Made by a program: the position numbers and the translations under genes. A stretch of 64,000 nucleotides of DNA from Sipunculus nudus (Eukaryota; Annelida; Sipuncula; Golfingiida; Sipunculidae): contig CM049311.1 of the NCBI GenBank assembly GCA_026874595.1, positions 47,309,676 to 47,373,675 of the forward strand, read 5' to 3'. A model generated the notes under the pieces. It did no database searches and was not told the origin of the DNA. It worked only from the letters and a program-made list of their open reading frames with translations. Below are positions 33,566 through 46,317 of the stretch, in pieces. The number at the start of each line of letters is the position of its first letter. Within the stretch, counting starts at the first letter, position 1.

Positions 33566-33860
33566 GAAAATAACAACATAATTTTTCCAAACCATAATTA
33601 CTAAACCATCATTGGAAAAAATGAATAACCCAAGCCTTTTTTTTTTATTTATTCAAACAATGTCAGTAGGAGCGAGTCTAAATTTAATAAACAGTAACAT
33701 GAAAATTATAAACTTACTCTCCACGTGATGGACCTTAAGAGCCTCCACAAGATCAACCTTGGCGGCCACATCATTGGTCTCGGCCTTCACGGCGCGACCC
33801 TCAGCAGACGACATGACCATCATGGCGACCAAAAGGGCGCCAACCACAACCTTCAGTCTC
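33146..33860 (-). CDS. Small secreted peptide precursor, two 3' exons
   Basis: Minus strand, two exons: 33,718-33,860 (acceptor GTCTGTAG before it, donor GTAAGT after it) and 33,146-33,219 (acceptor ATTCACAG). Phases match (1 to 1). The joined product has a hydrophobic core LKVVVGALLVAMMVMSSA, which looks like a signal peptide, then an acidic spacer, a KR site, the segment SVEKIEELGE, an RKKR site and a C-terminal CEMCGGGQ before TGA. This is the layout of a neuropeptide or peptide-hormone precursor. The first exon with the ATG is not found: the open frame upstream has only GTG, and the acceptor needs a phase 2 donor. I do not recognise the family. If complete with a short first exon it would be about 72 residues. 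Confidence 0.65.
33355..33565. repeat. Two AT microsatellites in the peptide-gene intron
   Basis: Long AT runs at about 33,355-33,421 and 33,525-33,565 inside the 498-base intron. Confidence 0.95.
33718..33860 (-). CDS. Peptide precursor, signal-peptide exon
   Basis: Encodes RRLKVVVGALLVAMMVM, then SSAEGRAVKAETNDVAAK and VDLVEALKVHHVE, ending in phase 1. Cleavage after SSA or AEG is plausible. Confidence 0.65.
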
Positions 33861-34713
33861 CTACAGACCCATATAAAGACAATTAACACATCAGGAGATT
33901 CATAGAGTTACGCGGACCGTAATCTAATAATTTTTTTACGTATTCTGTTAGTTAAACATCAGTACATAATATGCCATACGTATCATATAAGCACTTCGGG
34001 CTGTATGTGATATCACATCAGTGCAAATGACCCCCCCCCCCTCGCCGATGAAAATGCGTAAATGAAAAACAAATATATATATGTAAATACCCAATTAATT
34101 AGAAAACTGTAATTGGTATCACAGGTTGAAAAGATATTATATTTCTGCAACTTAGCATGCAGCATTGATTTAATCTTATTTATCTAAATCAATGTTGATT
34201 AACATGCAGGTGAAGTCAAAAGAGACTATAGCTGTCATTTGTGACGATATCAGAATTTAAACAAGCTCTAATTTTTAAGCATTTTGATGTTTCCTCGAGT
34301 AAATATATTTTAAATAATGATAATTACTTTAGTTTATGGGTTGTAGTTTAAATCCGTCCGTGGATGGAAATGGGAAGTTTCAAAAAGACTTCACAAATAT
34401 TCCCGCAATCGTGATTATATTTTTCATTTGCGTCGAAAGAGCGACCAAATCAAGATTAATGGTTTAGATTGAATCGCTAAAAGCATGCATGCCTAGCTCT
34501 GAAACATTGATATATCTGATTCATTGATTTTAGGGCTCTCACCAGCACATCAGATTGATATTAACGTGAGCTTCTCAATAACAATATTGGTGTAAAAAGT
34601 GTAGGACATTGATCATAATACAGCCTGCCTAAACCTACGGTTAATAATACTACAATATATTTTCCCAGCCAAATGTAAATTAAAGTGTTTTCTTGAATGT
34701 GACTTAATATATA

Positions 34714-34755
<42 letters not shown>

Positions 34756-37700
34756 GCATTTATTTAGTAATTATTTCAAATGTATCTCTTTAAGTATGTC
34801 AGCTTTACTGGATTTCGCTGGTTAAAAATAGCTAGACCGAAATATTGGCTAATCATTTAATTCTCTAATCCAAAATCGTTAAAACAATACAATTCCCTTC
34901 TGAATATAATAATGTACTGTTAAACCTGAAATTTTCGCGTTAATGCAATTTTAGAGAATTTCGCAAGAGATTCTTGATTGCCGAAAACATTCTCCTCGCA
35001 AAAATTGCATTTAATTCTACATCAATCGTGAGAGCATATAGTTTGCACACTTATTATTCGGGGACCGCCAAGCAGTGCTTGTTTGTATTAACGCATTTAA
35101 ATACATTACTAACTTGACAATTTATCCGTTGTCAGTATTGGCTTTCGTTGATTCAACAATTTTCTTTACAATTTCAATTTAGTAAAAATCACCTGACGAT
35201 TTGTAAAATAACATTCTCGCTGAAAGGCCTGTCCTTGGTCATTCGCGAAATTGGAGATTCGCGAAAATAACATGCACGTTCTAAAGTAATATCTTTACCT
35301 GAACTTTATAATATAACAATACCTTTCTCTAAATTCAAAATATAATTACACCTTTCTGTGTATCATTATATAGTAAATTAATGTAGACCATTACGCCTTT
35401 TGAACATTGTTCCTATAAGGGCCACACACATTCCCTCTCTGTCCTTGTCGGTTGCACTCACTTTACTTGCAGTTATAAAGATATGAATTATTTACAGCGT
35501 ACTCAGGGTACATTGTAAACGCAAAATTACAGATAGGTATATGTCCATATACCTATATATGTCCGTATGATTTTGATTTAAGAGACTCCAGATCGGTCAG
35601 GTGTATGACGGGAATACAAAGACAGTTGTATATATATGTTGTCAACTTATGCCAGGGTAAGAGGGATACTCTTAGTCACACAAAGCCGGCCATCATGGCC
35701 GCATGGCGCGCACGCATAATTTTATGTTCACAATTGTCTAGTCTTGGCGCTTACGTTTCCATGTAAATATGGTGTAAAGTACAGCAGAATGAGATTGGTC
35801 ACTTTTGAATTTATCCGCAAGAATATATATTTGGATAATTATTTATTATGTATATAATGAAGGATATTCAAAGATCTGTAATCGAGTATTTGACGACTGT
35901 GGTTTACAGGCTTAAACATATTTATGAATTTAGATTTAGAACATTCCGTGACAAAAATATAACAGGATGCATGTTGCTTAATTGGTCGTAAGACTAGAGA
36001 TCTCTACCACATATGAGGAACAGGGGAAACGTACTAAGGGAACCTCACATGAAAAAAAAGTTTGGGAAACTTACTTTATATAGGAGATAAATTTATGAAG
36101 AATATTTACTGCCTTTATTTTAATCTCTCAAATTTTTTTTGCAATATGTGTAAATCTTTTTATACACAAGTAAAAAAATACGAAATTTTATTTCGAAATA
36201 TTATATGTATAAAGTATTTATGGGTCTTTTCAACATCTAAACAAATACATGTAAATGTTTCATCAATAAAACGTGCACTGCGAAAAATAATTTTCTTGAA
36301 GAGATAAATATTCTTGCCCCACTCCCCATTAATTAAAAAATATCTTATGACAAGAAAATTTTCTAAAGGATAGGGCACAAAAAAGTTTCTAGTTATGGCA
36401 AAGAAATTTTTTCTTAGGATAAGAATTATTTTTCTTCTGATGAGATCATTTTTCTAGCTATCAGAACCAAGAAAACATTATCTTGGAGATTTCTTATCAA
36501 TAGAAAAACCCTTTATGCATAAGAAATATAATCTTTTTAAGAAACTTATTTTTGGCAGTGTGCCAAATAAATCAGAGCAAAATTGTACATTGTGTACTCA
36601 ACAGCGAGAGTAATTACCATTTTCTTTTACAAATACATACAAAAACGCCTATATTTACACCATTAAAAAAGAGCAACATCCACCATGAATATTACCTTGT
36701 GTCTATTAATAAAATATACATTTAATCTAAATTTCCCCCTTGGTCTAGAAAAAAATCATGTAACGATGCAAACAATTTTCGACATAGTGACAATGCTCAT
36801 GGTAGTTTTAATATTTCATTTTTCTAAAACTAATTAATGCGAGGCGTTAAAACTTAAATTTAGAAGTGACCACAGTTTTATATATGTTGTATTTATGTTG
36901 AAAAACTTTAAGAAAATTTATGACTTACATTTTCGTTTCTTGTTAACTTTCTTCCAACAAATTTCTTCTCCGCTGAATGCTACTTGCTTCGGAGCCTGGG
37001 GTAAACTAAACGCACCTGCACAGGGTACCTTGATAAATTATTCTCCCGGCGACATAAAGTATCTCCACGGTTCATAAACCGACCCAAAGAGGAATATTTT
37101 ATTGACTTTCTTAGAATACTTCTCCTCTTTGTTTCCGACCAATGAAATCTCTCGTCCGCTGCCTCGGTTTGAAGCGGCTTCATTTGCATAAAAATTATGA
37201 GCAATGTGGCAGATGACATCTTGCAAGAAAGTTCACTGAGAGTACAAACATTATTTCCTTTCGATTTTCCACATACCATCAGCGAATGTACACTATTAAC
37301 CGGGCACACTCATGAAATATAAGTCAAGAGTTCAAGATTCACGTTTCTTGATTCAGGAGCACCCCCTTTTTTTCATAGACCCTTCCAATCGATCATATAA
37401 GGTCATTTATACCTTACAGATGATAATAAAAACTACACCACGCGATTCTGTTAAATAATTTGGGAAAATAAAAAGGTCCATTTGAAGGACATCCTTTTCT
37501 ACTTGTGCGTGTAAATTTATTTGTTTTTGCATGTTCATAAATTGGGACATGAATGTCATGATTATGGTTCTTAATTGTACTGAGTAACATTTGGTTGATT
37601 ATGACATCATCTCTCATTGATTACGTTTTTTCAAGGAACTTTTTGACAAGTACATAAAGGCATATTAACAAACTAAACTGAAGGTAAAATACTGCAGGGC

Positions 37701-40700
37701 TTGTTTCGGATGAAGCCATATTTTTTCAATGAAAAACACATACACTCTCTATGCCCTATTGCCCTTGGTTCCAGAGTGTTCTGTATAATGGAATGTGGAA
37801 ATTTTAATTTTAAATTAATTATGTTAAATACCAAATAGTTTTTCTGGCTTTGTCAGCCATTAATTAATAATCAACGACAAAATATAAAAATGCAACCAGT
37901 GCACATGCAAACAGAAGAAAATTAAAAAAAATGAGTGTATGAAAGTGTCAATTTAATCTGTTAAATAAATATTTTATGGGAGCCTTTTTTAAATTTAGAC
38001 ATTTTATAAAAATTTCACTCTCGTGTTTTCTTTGATAGAATTTGCTGTTTTCTAAAAGAAACGGAATTTCAGGGTAAACACACTAATGGAATATGTTAGT
38101 GTATATTTACCCTTCGGCTCAATCTTGATATTACACCTGCTTTATCATATATCACATCCCCCTACACAAAAAACATACATTCGAATCTGGGTTCATCGTT
38201 TCAAAAATTATTACGTGAGACACGTAACCTAAATTATGCATATAATATCAAGTAATGGCAGATATTGTATTACACAAGGATATATTTCTCGAGATTAAAT
38301 GACGTCTAAACGGATAGACAGGTCTCAAATCATAGATGATAAATTTTATCTAAGATATTAATTGATACTTATTACGTCCTTTATTTCTATGTCTTTAACG
38401 TCCTGTATAAAATAAACTCCACACTTTATTTCCATTTTTTTAAATATCTGATGCGAAATAATAATTCTTCCTCCGCAATTATAATTTATAAATAAAAACG
38501 GTTTATTTGTTTGGTAAAGTATGGTAAACTATGTCATGATGTCAGTGGAATCTGATAAAATTAAAAATTATTGGTTTTACGTGGATTGTATATAGTTATA
38601 ACATTGCTCATATAGTCATAGAGGTTTGGCACTCTCCATGGTTCATAACGGAAGAAACCTGAGGACCAGGAGAAATTAAACCACCGACCTTGCCATGAAG
38701 GTTTGATAAGAAGGTGCTATCATCCACAATTTCTATTCGTGGATATCGTCAAATTAAATAAATGGTATTTACTTACTGTTTACATACTAGTATACTGTTC
38801 CTTAGACCGCAAATTTAATGCAACAATTAAGGTTTTCAACAATTGTTAACATTATGCTTACAATTTGGTTCCACACACTTGATCGCCAAAGCTACTTTTT
38901 ATCTAGCTGAAACAATTACATGTATACTATACTACAATGCCAGATTCACACTGACCGTGTGGTATGGGCCCTGGTCCTCATAATAGGGAGGCCTCGGCTT
39001 CCTTTAAATACCATTTTTGCATTATTTTTCCATTTCAAAATTAATTTAAATAAATTTTATTGAAAATAAATGTAAGGGACATACCTTTAACAAAATAATG
39101 TGCAGGCACAAAACTTTAGGATAATATTGCCGGGAGTATCAAACACAGTCGCCTATATATAATCATATAGGCCCACTTGTTGAACGGCAATTTACTTTTT
39201 AAATGACAAAATTGGTAAATTTGCATAACAATAAGAAAACTCACATGAAATGCTCCGACTTTGTTGAAAGTGCGATGTTCCATATACTATTGTAAACTTA
39301 TTAAGTTTTATAAAATTTAATTTTGTGACAAAAAAATATTAAATTTTTTTCTTTAATATTTATTAACAATCATTTATCAGGGCTAAGGATTTCTTTGTTT
39401 ACATTATAGATAAAGGAGGAGAAAAATCAAATATATTGTTTTGTATAAAGTATAAAATTTGTGAATTTTGTTTATTTTCTTTATAATTATCACCAACAGA
39501 ACAGGTTATAATGAGTATAAAATATCAAATCATTTTATACACAGTTAACATCACGTTTTTTCAATCTATCTCGTCACTCTCATGCATTTTAATTTTGCCT
39601 AAACGGCTTATATTCCTCATCGGTTTCCATTGGCATTATATTTAATGATAATTTACATTTTTTTATGATAACCTTAATAATGGATTACAGTTTATGATTG
39701 TGAATAACTTTCTGATTTTCAAACTATATTGCAAAATATTGTCAAGGAAAACTTTAATTATTATAACTTATATTTCCTTATTAAAGAAAGGATTTACCGG
39801 CAAAGATTAGTGATACTGCATGGATTTAACGAATTTTGATCATGAACTTTCGTAAAATAGGAGTATCTTTTACATTTATTTCAATATAGTGGAGAAGGAT
39901 TTACGTTATCAGTTTTTGTGACGGCAGTAACGCAAGACATTTCCTAAGATTTATGCAAAACAATAAATGTATCCTTCAGGGTATACATATCTACACTTCT
40001 TGTTAATAATCTTGTCATTATAACATTTCGATAGAAAAGTGTGGCAGTTAAGATATATATTCATTGGAAATTGGAGCAATCCACAGTATTTCATTGGACA
40101 TTGCCCAGATTGGACAGCATAAACAGGGGTGACGCTGAGTGGGACATCTCACCATAATACCGACCTCTGCTAAATGATCTGACTAAATTGTCCCCGGTCG
40201 GCGGAAACGTACAAAGAATAAGTGTGAACACCTTATACCAGCTAAAGCTTTATGTGCGTGTTATTGCCAATATCTGAACATGATATGGTACAGGTTCACC
40301 ATTACACAACAAATGGATGTGCCTGTTCATGTATATTTATACTTACAACAAGGGTATGATTACCCACCATATCACCTCACCCTATACTGCTGGAATTTGA
40401 CGTTTATTCTAGATAACACATAGCATACGAAGACTGGTTCAGTATATTACTTCAACGTATTTGGTAATATCAATTGAATTTTCTTATTTTTTTTTTAAAA
40501 GGGATATTGAGTCATTCAAGTTCTCCTGGTAGTGTTTTCCTCCATAGTTCTTCTTTATCTTTATTTATTGCGAAATATTTTCAATTATTAATAAATATTT
40601 TCTTTACCATTATAATTATTTGTCAATATCGAGAAATGCCGGATTCATGCTTTATGTACGTTCTCTGGTGGGCAGGTTTACTTCCTATATCAAAACTTAT

Positions 40701-42018
40701 TATTTTTTTTTTTTAATATTATTGCTAATTTTCGTTTTAATTATTTTCTCACATATCGAAACTTGCTTTATTCATTTTTAAGTATTTTACATTTCATTTA
40801 CTTTATATTTGAACCTTCTAAAATGTAATGGGCCGAAATGTGTTAGATTTCCTCAAATATTCACAAAATTCACCTTTGAGACATCACAATGTCAGCAGTA
40901 ACTTACCTCTTGCAATCATTTGCAAGCTTTTTAAGGTTCCTGGATGAGACATACGGAAAAATTGGTTCGACAATTATTTGAACCAGGACAGTTTTCCTGT
41001 GTATTGTTTGCAAAAAAAATGACTAAAACGGATACGGTTATTGGAGAAAGGAAAACAGAAATAACAGGAATAAGACCAAATTGGGTTCCTAAAAGTAATG
41101 AGGTCATATATAATTCAATGATTTAATAATTAGTTCTGTGTACTGGTCAAATTATATTATACGGTAAAACAATTGTTCTTGTTGGACAGTTTATTTATGA
41201 TTTTGGTTCCTTACGTGATATCTTAAACCGGATCTGACTCGTTTCTTTCCCGGTTTCGATGCCTGTGGTTACCATGGCAGCAAGAAATATGCATTCCGTC
41301 ATGATGGACAGAGTTATAAACCTCGCTATCTCACCATTACTCTCAACCTGGAATCAGTGGTTGAATAGTATGCTGGATTTTATGGACTTTATTGTCCCCC
41401 TCTTTATTAGACAACAGAGATTTGTGGTTCTGGTGTGTCTCAGTTGACACCTCAAGCATTGTGACAAAATTCTAAAATATCCAAGGTACACCCAAGCGTG
41501 TTATTTAAGCATTGATGGGTTGACAGGTCAGAATACAGGTGACCGTTTACCTGATTTTATGACGTTATCAGTGAGTAAACATGAAAGAGGCTCACATGTT
41601 CCAAACTAACCATTTGTCAGTCCTTGTTATTATTAAATAACAATATATCTTAAGGGTACGGATTGTCTGCCAATAACAAATCAGCACGAGTAACGATTCG
41701 TGACGTCTGCTCATATAGACCTGTGAATTTTCACAATGACACACACGTATAAGAAAAAGGCAGGGACAGAACAGAAGTTTATTTAGAAAAAAGGCCTCAG
41801 GCCCAAATTCCAAACATCCCTTAGTACACAATGTTCTTAATGTTGCCATCATCAATGATTATGAAACATAATTTAACCATCTGTTCTTTGTCTCGTAGAA
41901 AAGGAATTATATACATATGAAGCAACATTTATTATTTCAACATGATTGTCTAAATTAAATAATTTAATAAAATTTCGTTCACTTGGATAATGTTAATCTT
42001 GTCTGAAGTATTTTAACC
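33861..42018. other. Long AT-rich stretch without a supportable gene
   Basis: AT microsatellite at 34,708-34,755. At about 34,920-35,280 there are opposed TTTTCGCG and TTCGCGAAAATAA motifs, possibly a small inverted-repeat element. The first exon of the peptide precursor should lie here, but no ATG-donor pair of the right phase was found. Open frames are short and carry no recognisable motif. Confidence 0.5.
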
Positions 42019-43140
42019 TCAATTCATTATATAATATACATTCTTGCATAAAGTGAGCTTCATCCTCAATAATATTGTATCCTTGATACAATCTTCACGT
42101 AATATAATGCTCTCATTATGACGACCTATTTCTATAGCCAATTTAATGATTGGAGCATCAAAGTTTAGCAAGTGCTGTGCGATGTTTCTTATTTGGAATA
42201 CAGTAAAAATACAATTCAAGAGTTAGCATAGATTTGAAAGCACCATAATAATATAATTTACTTCACAACTCAATATCACTATGCCAGTTTTGAATGACTT
42301 TTATTCTCATTTCAAATTCTTTCAAAATTATTCGCATCTCCATTATACTGTGCCATCCAAACCTATCCAAAACCAGACTCAAATTGCAATGTTCCTGCAT
42401 GAGATTACCAATTTGATTTACCACTGTTATCTAAACTGTAAAACTGTACACCTGTTTCTGTTACCTCAGGCATATACAGTAATTTAACCCAATACTTAAC
42501 ACAACGTAATAAACAGGTTACAAACAAAGCAAATCTGCCGCAGTCTCCTAATGCTGTTGCATTTGGAGTATTCTGGACTACATTAAAAATATATTTGCAA
42601 AATGTGTACTGCACTCTCTCAATAGTTTCTGATATCTTAAAACCCCATAATTCGGATCCATATATTAATACTGGCACTTCCATTTGATCAAAAAGGTTAA
42701 AGAGGTGTTTTGTACTAACATATATGCACTTTTTATTGATTTTTTTAATCATACATACAGCTTTGTTTGCTTGCAAAACTTGCTGTTGTTGTGTTTTTGA
42801 TCATATCATCAGCTAATGACAAAGTCATTAAATTGGAAAGATTACCATTAACATATATCCCCTGACAATTGCTTCTATGTAACATATTACAATACTCATT
42901 TATAAATAAAGAAAATAATAAAGAAACCAACCCTGCCTGGTACCTAATGAGCAGGAGAAATAATCTGGAAGTCCATCGTCAGTTAATATACAAGACTGCA
43001 TTTTTGAATACGTCGATTTTATAACATTTAATATTTGACCATGTATACCTTGTTTCAGTGAGACCTACCACCATAAATTATGTTGCACATAGTCAAAAGC
43101 TTTTGCAAAATCAATATATAAACAATAAAACCTTCCTTTT
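42019..43140 (-). pseudogene. Decayed LINE reverse transcriptase
   Basis: Reading along the minus strand: DFAKAFDYVQHN, then GTRQG, FLYYFLYL, LADDM (the catalytic xADD box), VLIYGSELWGF and EIGRHNES, in the order seen in CR1/Jockey-like non-LTR reverse transcriptases and their 3' region. Stops and frameshifts break it throughout. No 5' endonuclease part is seen. Old, inactive. Confidence 0.8.
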
Positions 43141-43329
43141 CTTTTAAATTACTATTTCCGAACTAAAGCATGCAAAACTAACGCTTGATAAATGGAAGAA
43201 TACCCCTTTCCACATTACGATCTAGATAAAATATTCATTTCCTGTACATAAAATAAAATATTTATATTTTCTGATTCATAAAATTTAATTTTCTCATGAG
43301 GGAACTTTGATAGACATTTAAGGCAAGTT

Positions 43330-43488
43330 ATTATCTCAGAAGCAGTACATATTTTCTGTATGTCAGCCTTATTTCGCTCCCCCTGGGTTGGGTCCGACTG
43401 TGAAAATCTCACCCCTCGTCGGCTGAGATTTGATCTCACGACCTCTCGGCTTTGAATCCTGTGCTCTTCCCCTGAGCTACAGAAGCCG
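43330..43488 (-). mobile_element. tRNA-derived SINE fragment
   Basis: On the minus strand from 43,487: GGCTTCTGTAGCTCAGGGG with an A-box-like TAGCTCAGGGGAAGAGC, and GGTCGTGAGATCAAATC as a B-box-like arm. A T-arm with a 7-base loop can be drawn, but the acceptor stem is not closed (GGCT pairs AGCC only), so this is a tRNA-like head with a non-tRNA tail, not a tRNA gene. Confidence 0.6.
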
Positions 43489-45509
43489 GTTTACTTCAAC
43501 TGTTAATATGTTGCTCTTAAATATGTCATATAAAAAAATATTTCTACGCATGCTTAGTGACCTTCCAGGGTCATTCAAGGTCATTTCGAAAATGCCCCCC
43601 TATTTCAAAATGGAATGACCTATCCCGCCTGAAAAATTAATCATAACTGTTTTATCATAAAAAAACACAATTTTGCTAATATTTGAGTCCTTATTATAAC
43701 GTAATTATTCGATTAAGTACTGATGAAAATCTAGTTGTGCAAATTCCGTGTATTCCTTAAAATTTTATGTTCAGTCAATAGATCCTCGACCTAACACAGG
43801 GGTGTAGGGACATAGACTTACACGTCCGCCCCCAATCTTCCCCCGAAGTAAAAGAACATAATAGCTCTGGGTCCAAGAAACGGCTCTTAATATTATAATT
43901 AGATAACGAAGAATAATGTCACCCGTGGAGTACACTGTTGGGTTTCCAGCTTCATTTCCCAGAGTTTCTTGGTGCTAGTAGGAAATACTTTCATTTCTGG
44001 GATTTAGATTACCACTGTAATTTAGGGTATTCAGCAATGGAGTGCAGTGGCATCTGGCGACAATAATTGTAACCAAAGCTGGCATATAATTGTAAAGAAA
44101 ACAAATTACAGCAAACTCTATTGAAACAAAAATATTTCCATGTATATCGAACTGTTTGGTCATATATCTGCGCTGACACCAACCCTTTGGCAAAAATTGA
44201 AATAACATACATATATACCACCTTAATTACCATGATGCTTGCGGGTCCGGACAGAGGGGTTCACTATTCCGTCCCATTCAAACACCAAACTGTGATAAGT
44301 AAATATAAACTTATTCTAACTAAACGGTTCACTCTCCATGACTAGGATGGTGGCGTTCTGTAGTGTGTAGAGGCGGAGAAAACCGAAGAACCCTGGAAAA
44401 AACAGTGACCTCGGACGGATCATTACAACTCATATATTTTAATTATTTCTCTATTTATTTTCTCTGTTTTACTAATTATTTAAGCTCCAAACATTGTAAA
44501 ATACATTAATTTTCATTCATTGGATTTCATTCATCATATAGTGAAATATGTAGATGATTACTGTGCATTAAATAAAGGTATTTCGATTTCTTATTGCAGA
44601 CGCTTGTGTTTGACTTAACCTCCGCTCAGGACTCGTCATGTAACCGGCAGGTTTATGACAAGGGAATGAAAAAGTTTTATTGCCCCACGTGCAATTAGGA
44701 TACTTGGCTTAATTAATACACCATGGGCCAGACACATTTTTGGTATCTAACAGATGGTAAATCTTATAATTCATTTGTGGAAAGCTTGTTATCTATGCTG
44801 TTCATTTCTGCATTATAGCAGTACCAGATGAACTTAAGGTCTGTTACTGGAAGAGGCCCGAGAACTAAGAAAGGTAATACTGCCAGTCTGAGAAAATGTA
44901 TAGGGGTTGGTTCACAAAAATAACAAGAAGATAGCTTTCCGTGATCCAATCTTTGTAGCAAATACGGCAAATGAAAGCACGTACAGGAGTCAGGCTTTGT
45001 GTTTCAAGTCATAACATTTCTATAACTTACATACACGAGTCACGTGACTTACTATGTCACGTGACAAAGTCAATTTTGAAAATTTTACTATGGCGGGACC
45101 CAGCGTTCTGCAATGATTAATGCACTAATACCTCAGTTTGTACAGACTTTTAGTTAAAACACAATTTCAAGGGAATTTTTTTTTTTAGTGTTCGGCCTAG
45201 TGTTGAACTTTTCTAAAACAACGAAGAAAAAAGGATCTTAACTAAACTAAACTTTTCCGTGGAAAAACTCTTTGATTATTCAATGGTTTTCTAGGCTTAT
45301 CATGAATTTGGACAAATACATCCCAAGGAATATTGTTCTAACGGCAATATATATATGTGCACTTCCCTATAATACCGTCATTTACTCTGCCTGAAACAAT
45401 CCATGCGATTTTCGGCTTCATAAGAGGAGTAGCCCACTCCTCTACTCCCGAACTTCGATTCAATTATTTAACATCGCCATTTTTCATATTGCTTGCAAGA
45501 CACGTACAG
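43489..45509. other. Intergenic sequence
   Basis: No gene seen. Contains a pair of CACGTG palindromes at 45,039-45,065. Confidence 0.5.
45039..45065. promoter_or_regulatory. Paired GTCACGTGAC palindromes
   Basis: Two exact 10-base palindromes at 45,039-45,048 and 45,056-45,065, start to start 17 bases. They fit the E-box of bHLH-zipper factors of the USF/MITF/TFE type. An ATGGCGGGA, YY1-like, follows at about 45,090. No gene is seen next to them, so function is unproven. Confidence 0.35.
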
Positions 45510-46170
45510 CTGGGCAGAACACATGATCTGCACAAGTACAAGATATCAGTTCTACCGTTGATTCGGTAGCAGGGGCTCCACCCATCCAGTCAAGAACCAA
45601 GTTTTTTTTTTCTTCTAGCTTCCAACCATGACCAACTGGACTTTCACTTGTACTTTAGGAACCAGGCAACGCGACCAGAAAGCCTTCTGGTAGCAGGCTC
45701 GCTTTGCATGTTTTCTTAGAGTATCCATGCATGGTGGAATATTGAAGCTCTCAAGATTTCCTTGTTTGGAGCAAAACAAGTCATATCAAATCTTAATAAC
45801 ACAATTTGTGCCATTTTTGGAACCATAGCTTGCAAGGAAGTCTTCATGCTCTACATACTAATTCATGTGTCTTGTTTCATTCGGTGCCAAGCGAAAAGCT
45901 CCTGGAATGACATGAAGGCTTTAACAATCTTCCATGATTCAAGTTTGCGCATGCATACGGGCAGGCAGACACAAGGCTTTGTGTTGTGATCCTCTGAACC
46001 CATGTTATGTCAATACATGTATACTTTTTTGGTGGCTTGACTTCATGAACATTTGCCGAAGTCTCACGTCAGTATCCTCAGAATGTATGACGATAGTCCT
46101 GAACTTGTTTGACTCTGCTGCATGGGCTGTATGTAGAAGTAGACGAGTGTCCGCATCTTTGGTGTGGACT
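45510..46170 (-). pseudogene. Decayed recurrent invertebrate gene family, C-terminal part
   Basis: The minus strand reads in order KDADTRLLLHTAHAAES, TIVIHSEDTDV, IKI-YDLFCSKQGNLESFN, IPPCMDTLRKHAKRACYQ, LDWMGGAPAT and a Cys-containing end (ELISCTCAD). From memory these match the C-terminal half of an uncharacterised, multi-copy family seen in many invertebrate genomes. In-frame stops and frameshifts show it is dead. Its N-terminal half lies at 55,000-61,790 on the same strand; the arrays between sit exactly in the gap. Confidence 0.7.
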
Positions 46171-46317
46171 CTAATTCAGCCACCGCTAACAACAGTTTCC
46201 CTTGTGAGCTGAAAGCAATCCTGACCCATATATGCGGGGAACTGATTTTTCAAACTAATCTATTGAATTCTTTGCTACCATTGCGCATAGCCCGGCACAA
46301 CGCGCACTCAGCATCAA

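Noticed and set aside
33243-33595. Minus-strand open frames rich in Ile and Tyr
   Set aside because: Translations of AT microsatellites.
40912-40960. Possible first exon of the peptide precursor (minus strand, ATGATTGCAAGAG then GTAAGT)
   Set aside because: Good donor, but it leaves in phase 1 whereas the signal-peptide exon needs phase 2.
43421-43487. tRNA gene
   Set aside because: A- and B-box-like arms are present but the acceptor stem does not close and a non-tRNA tail follows; called a SINE fragment.
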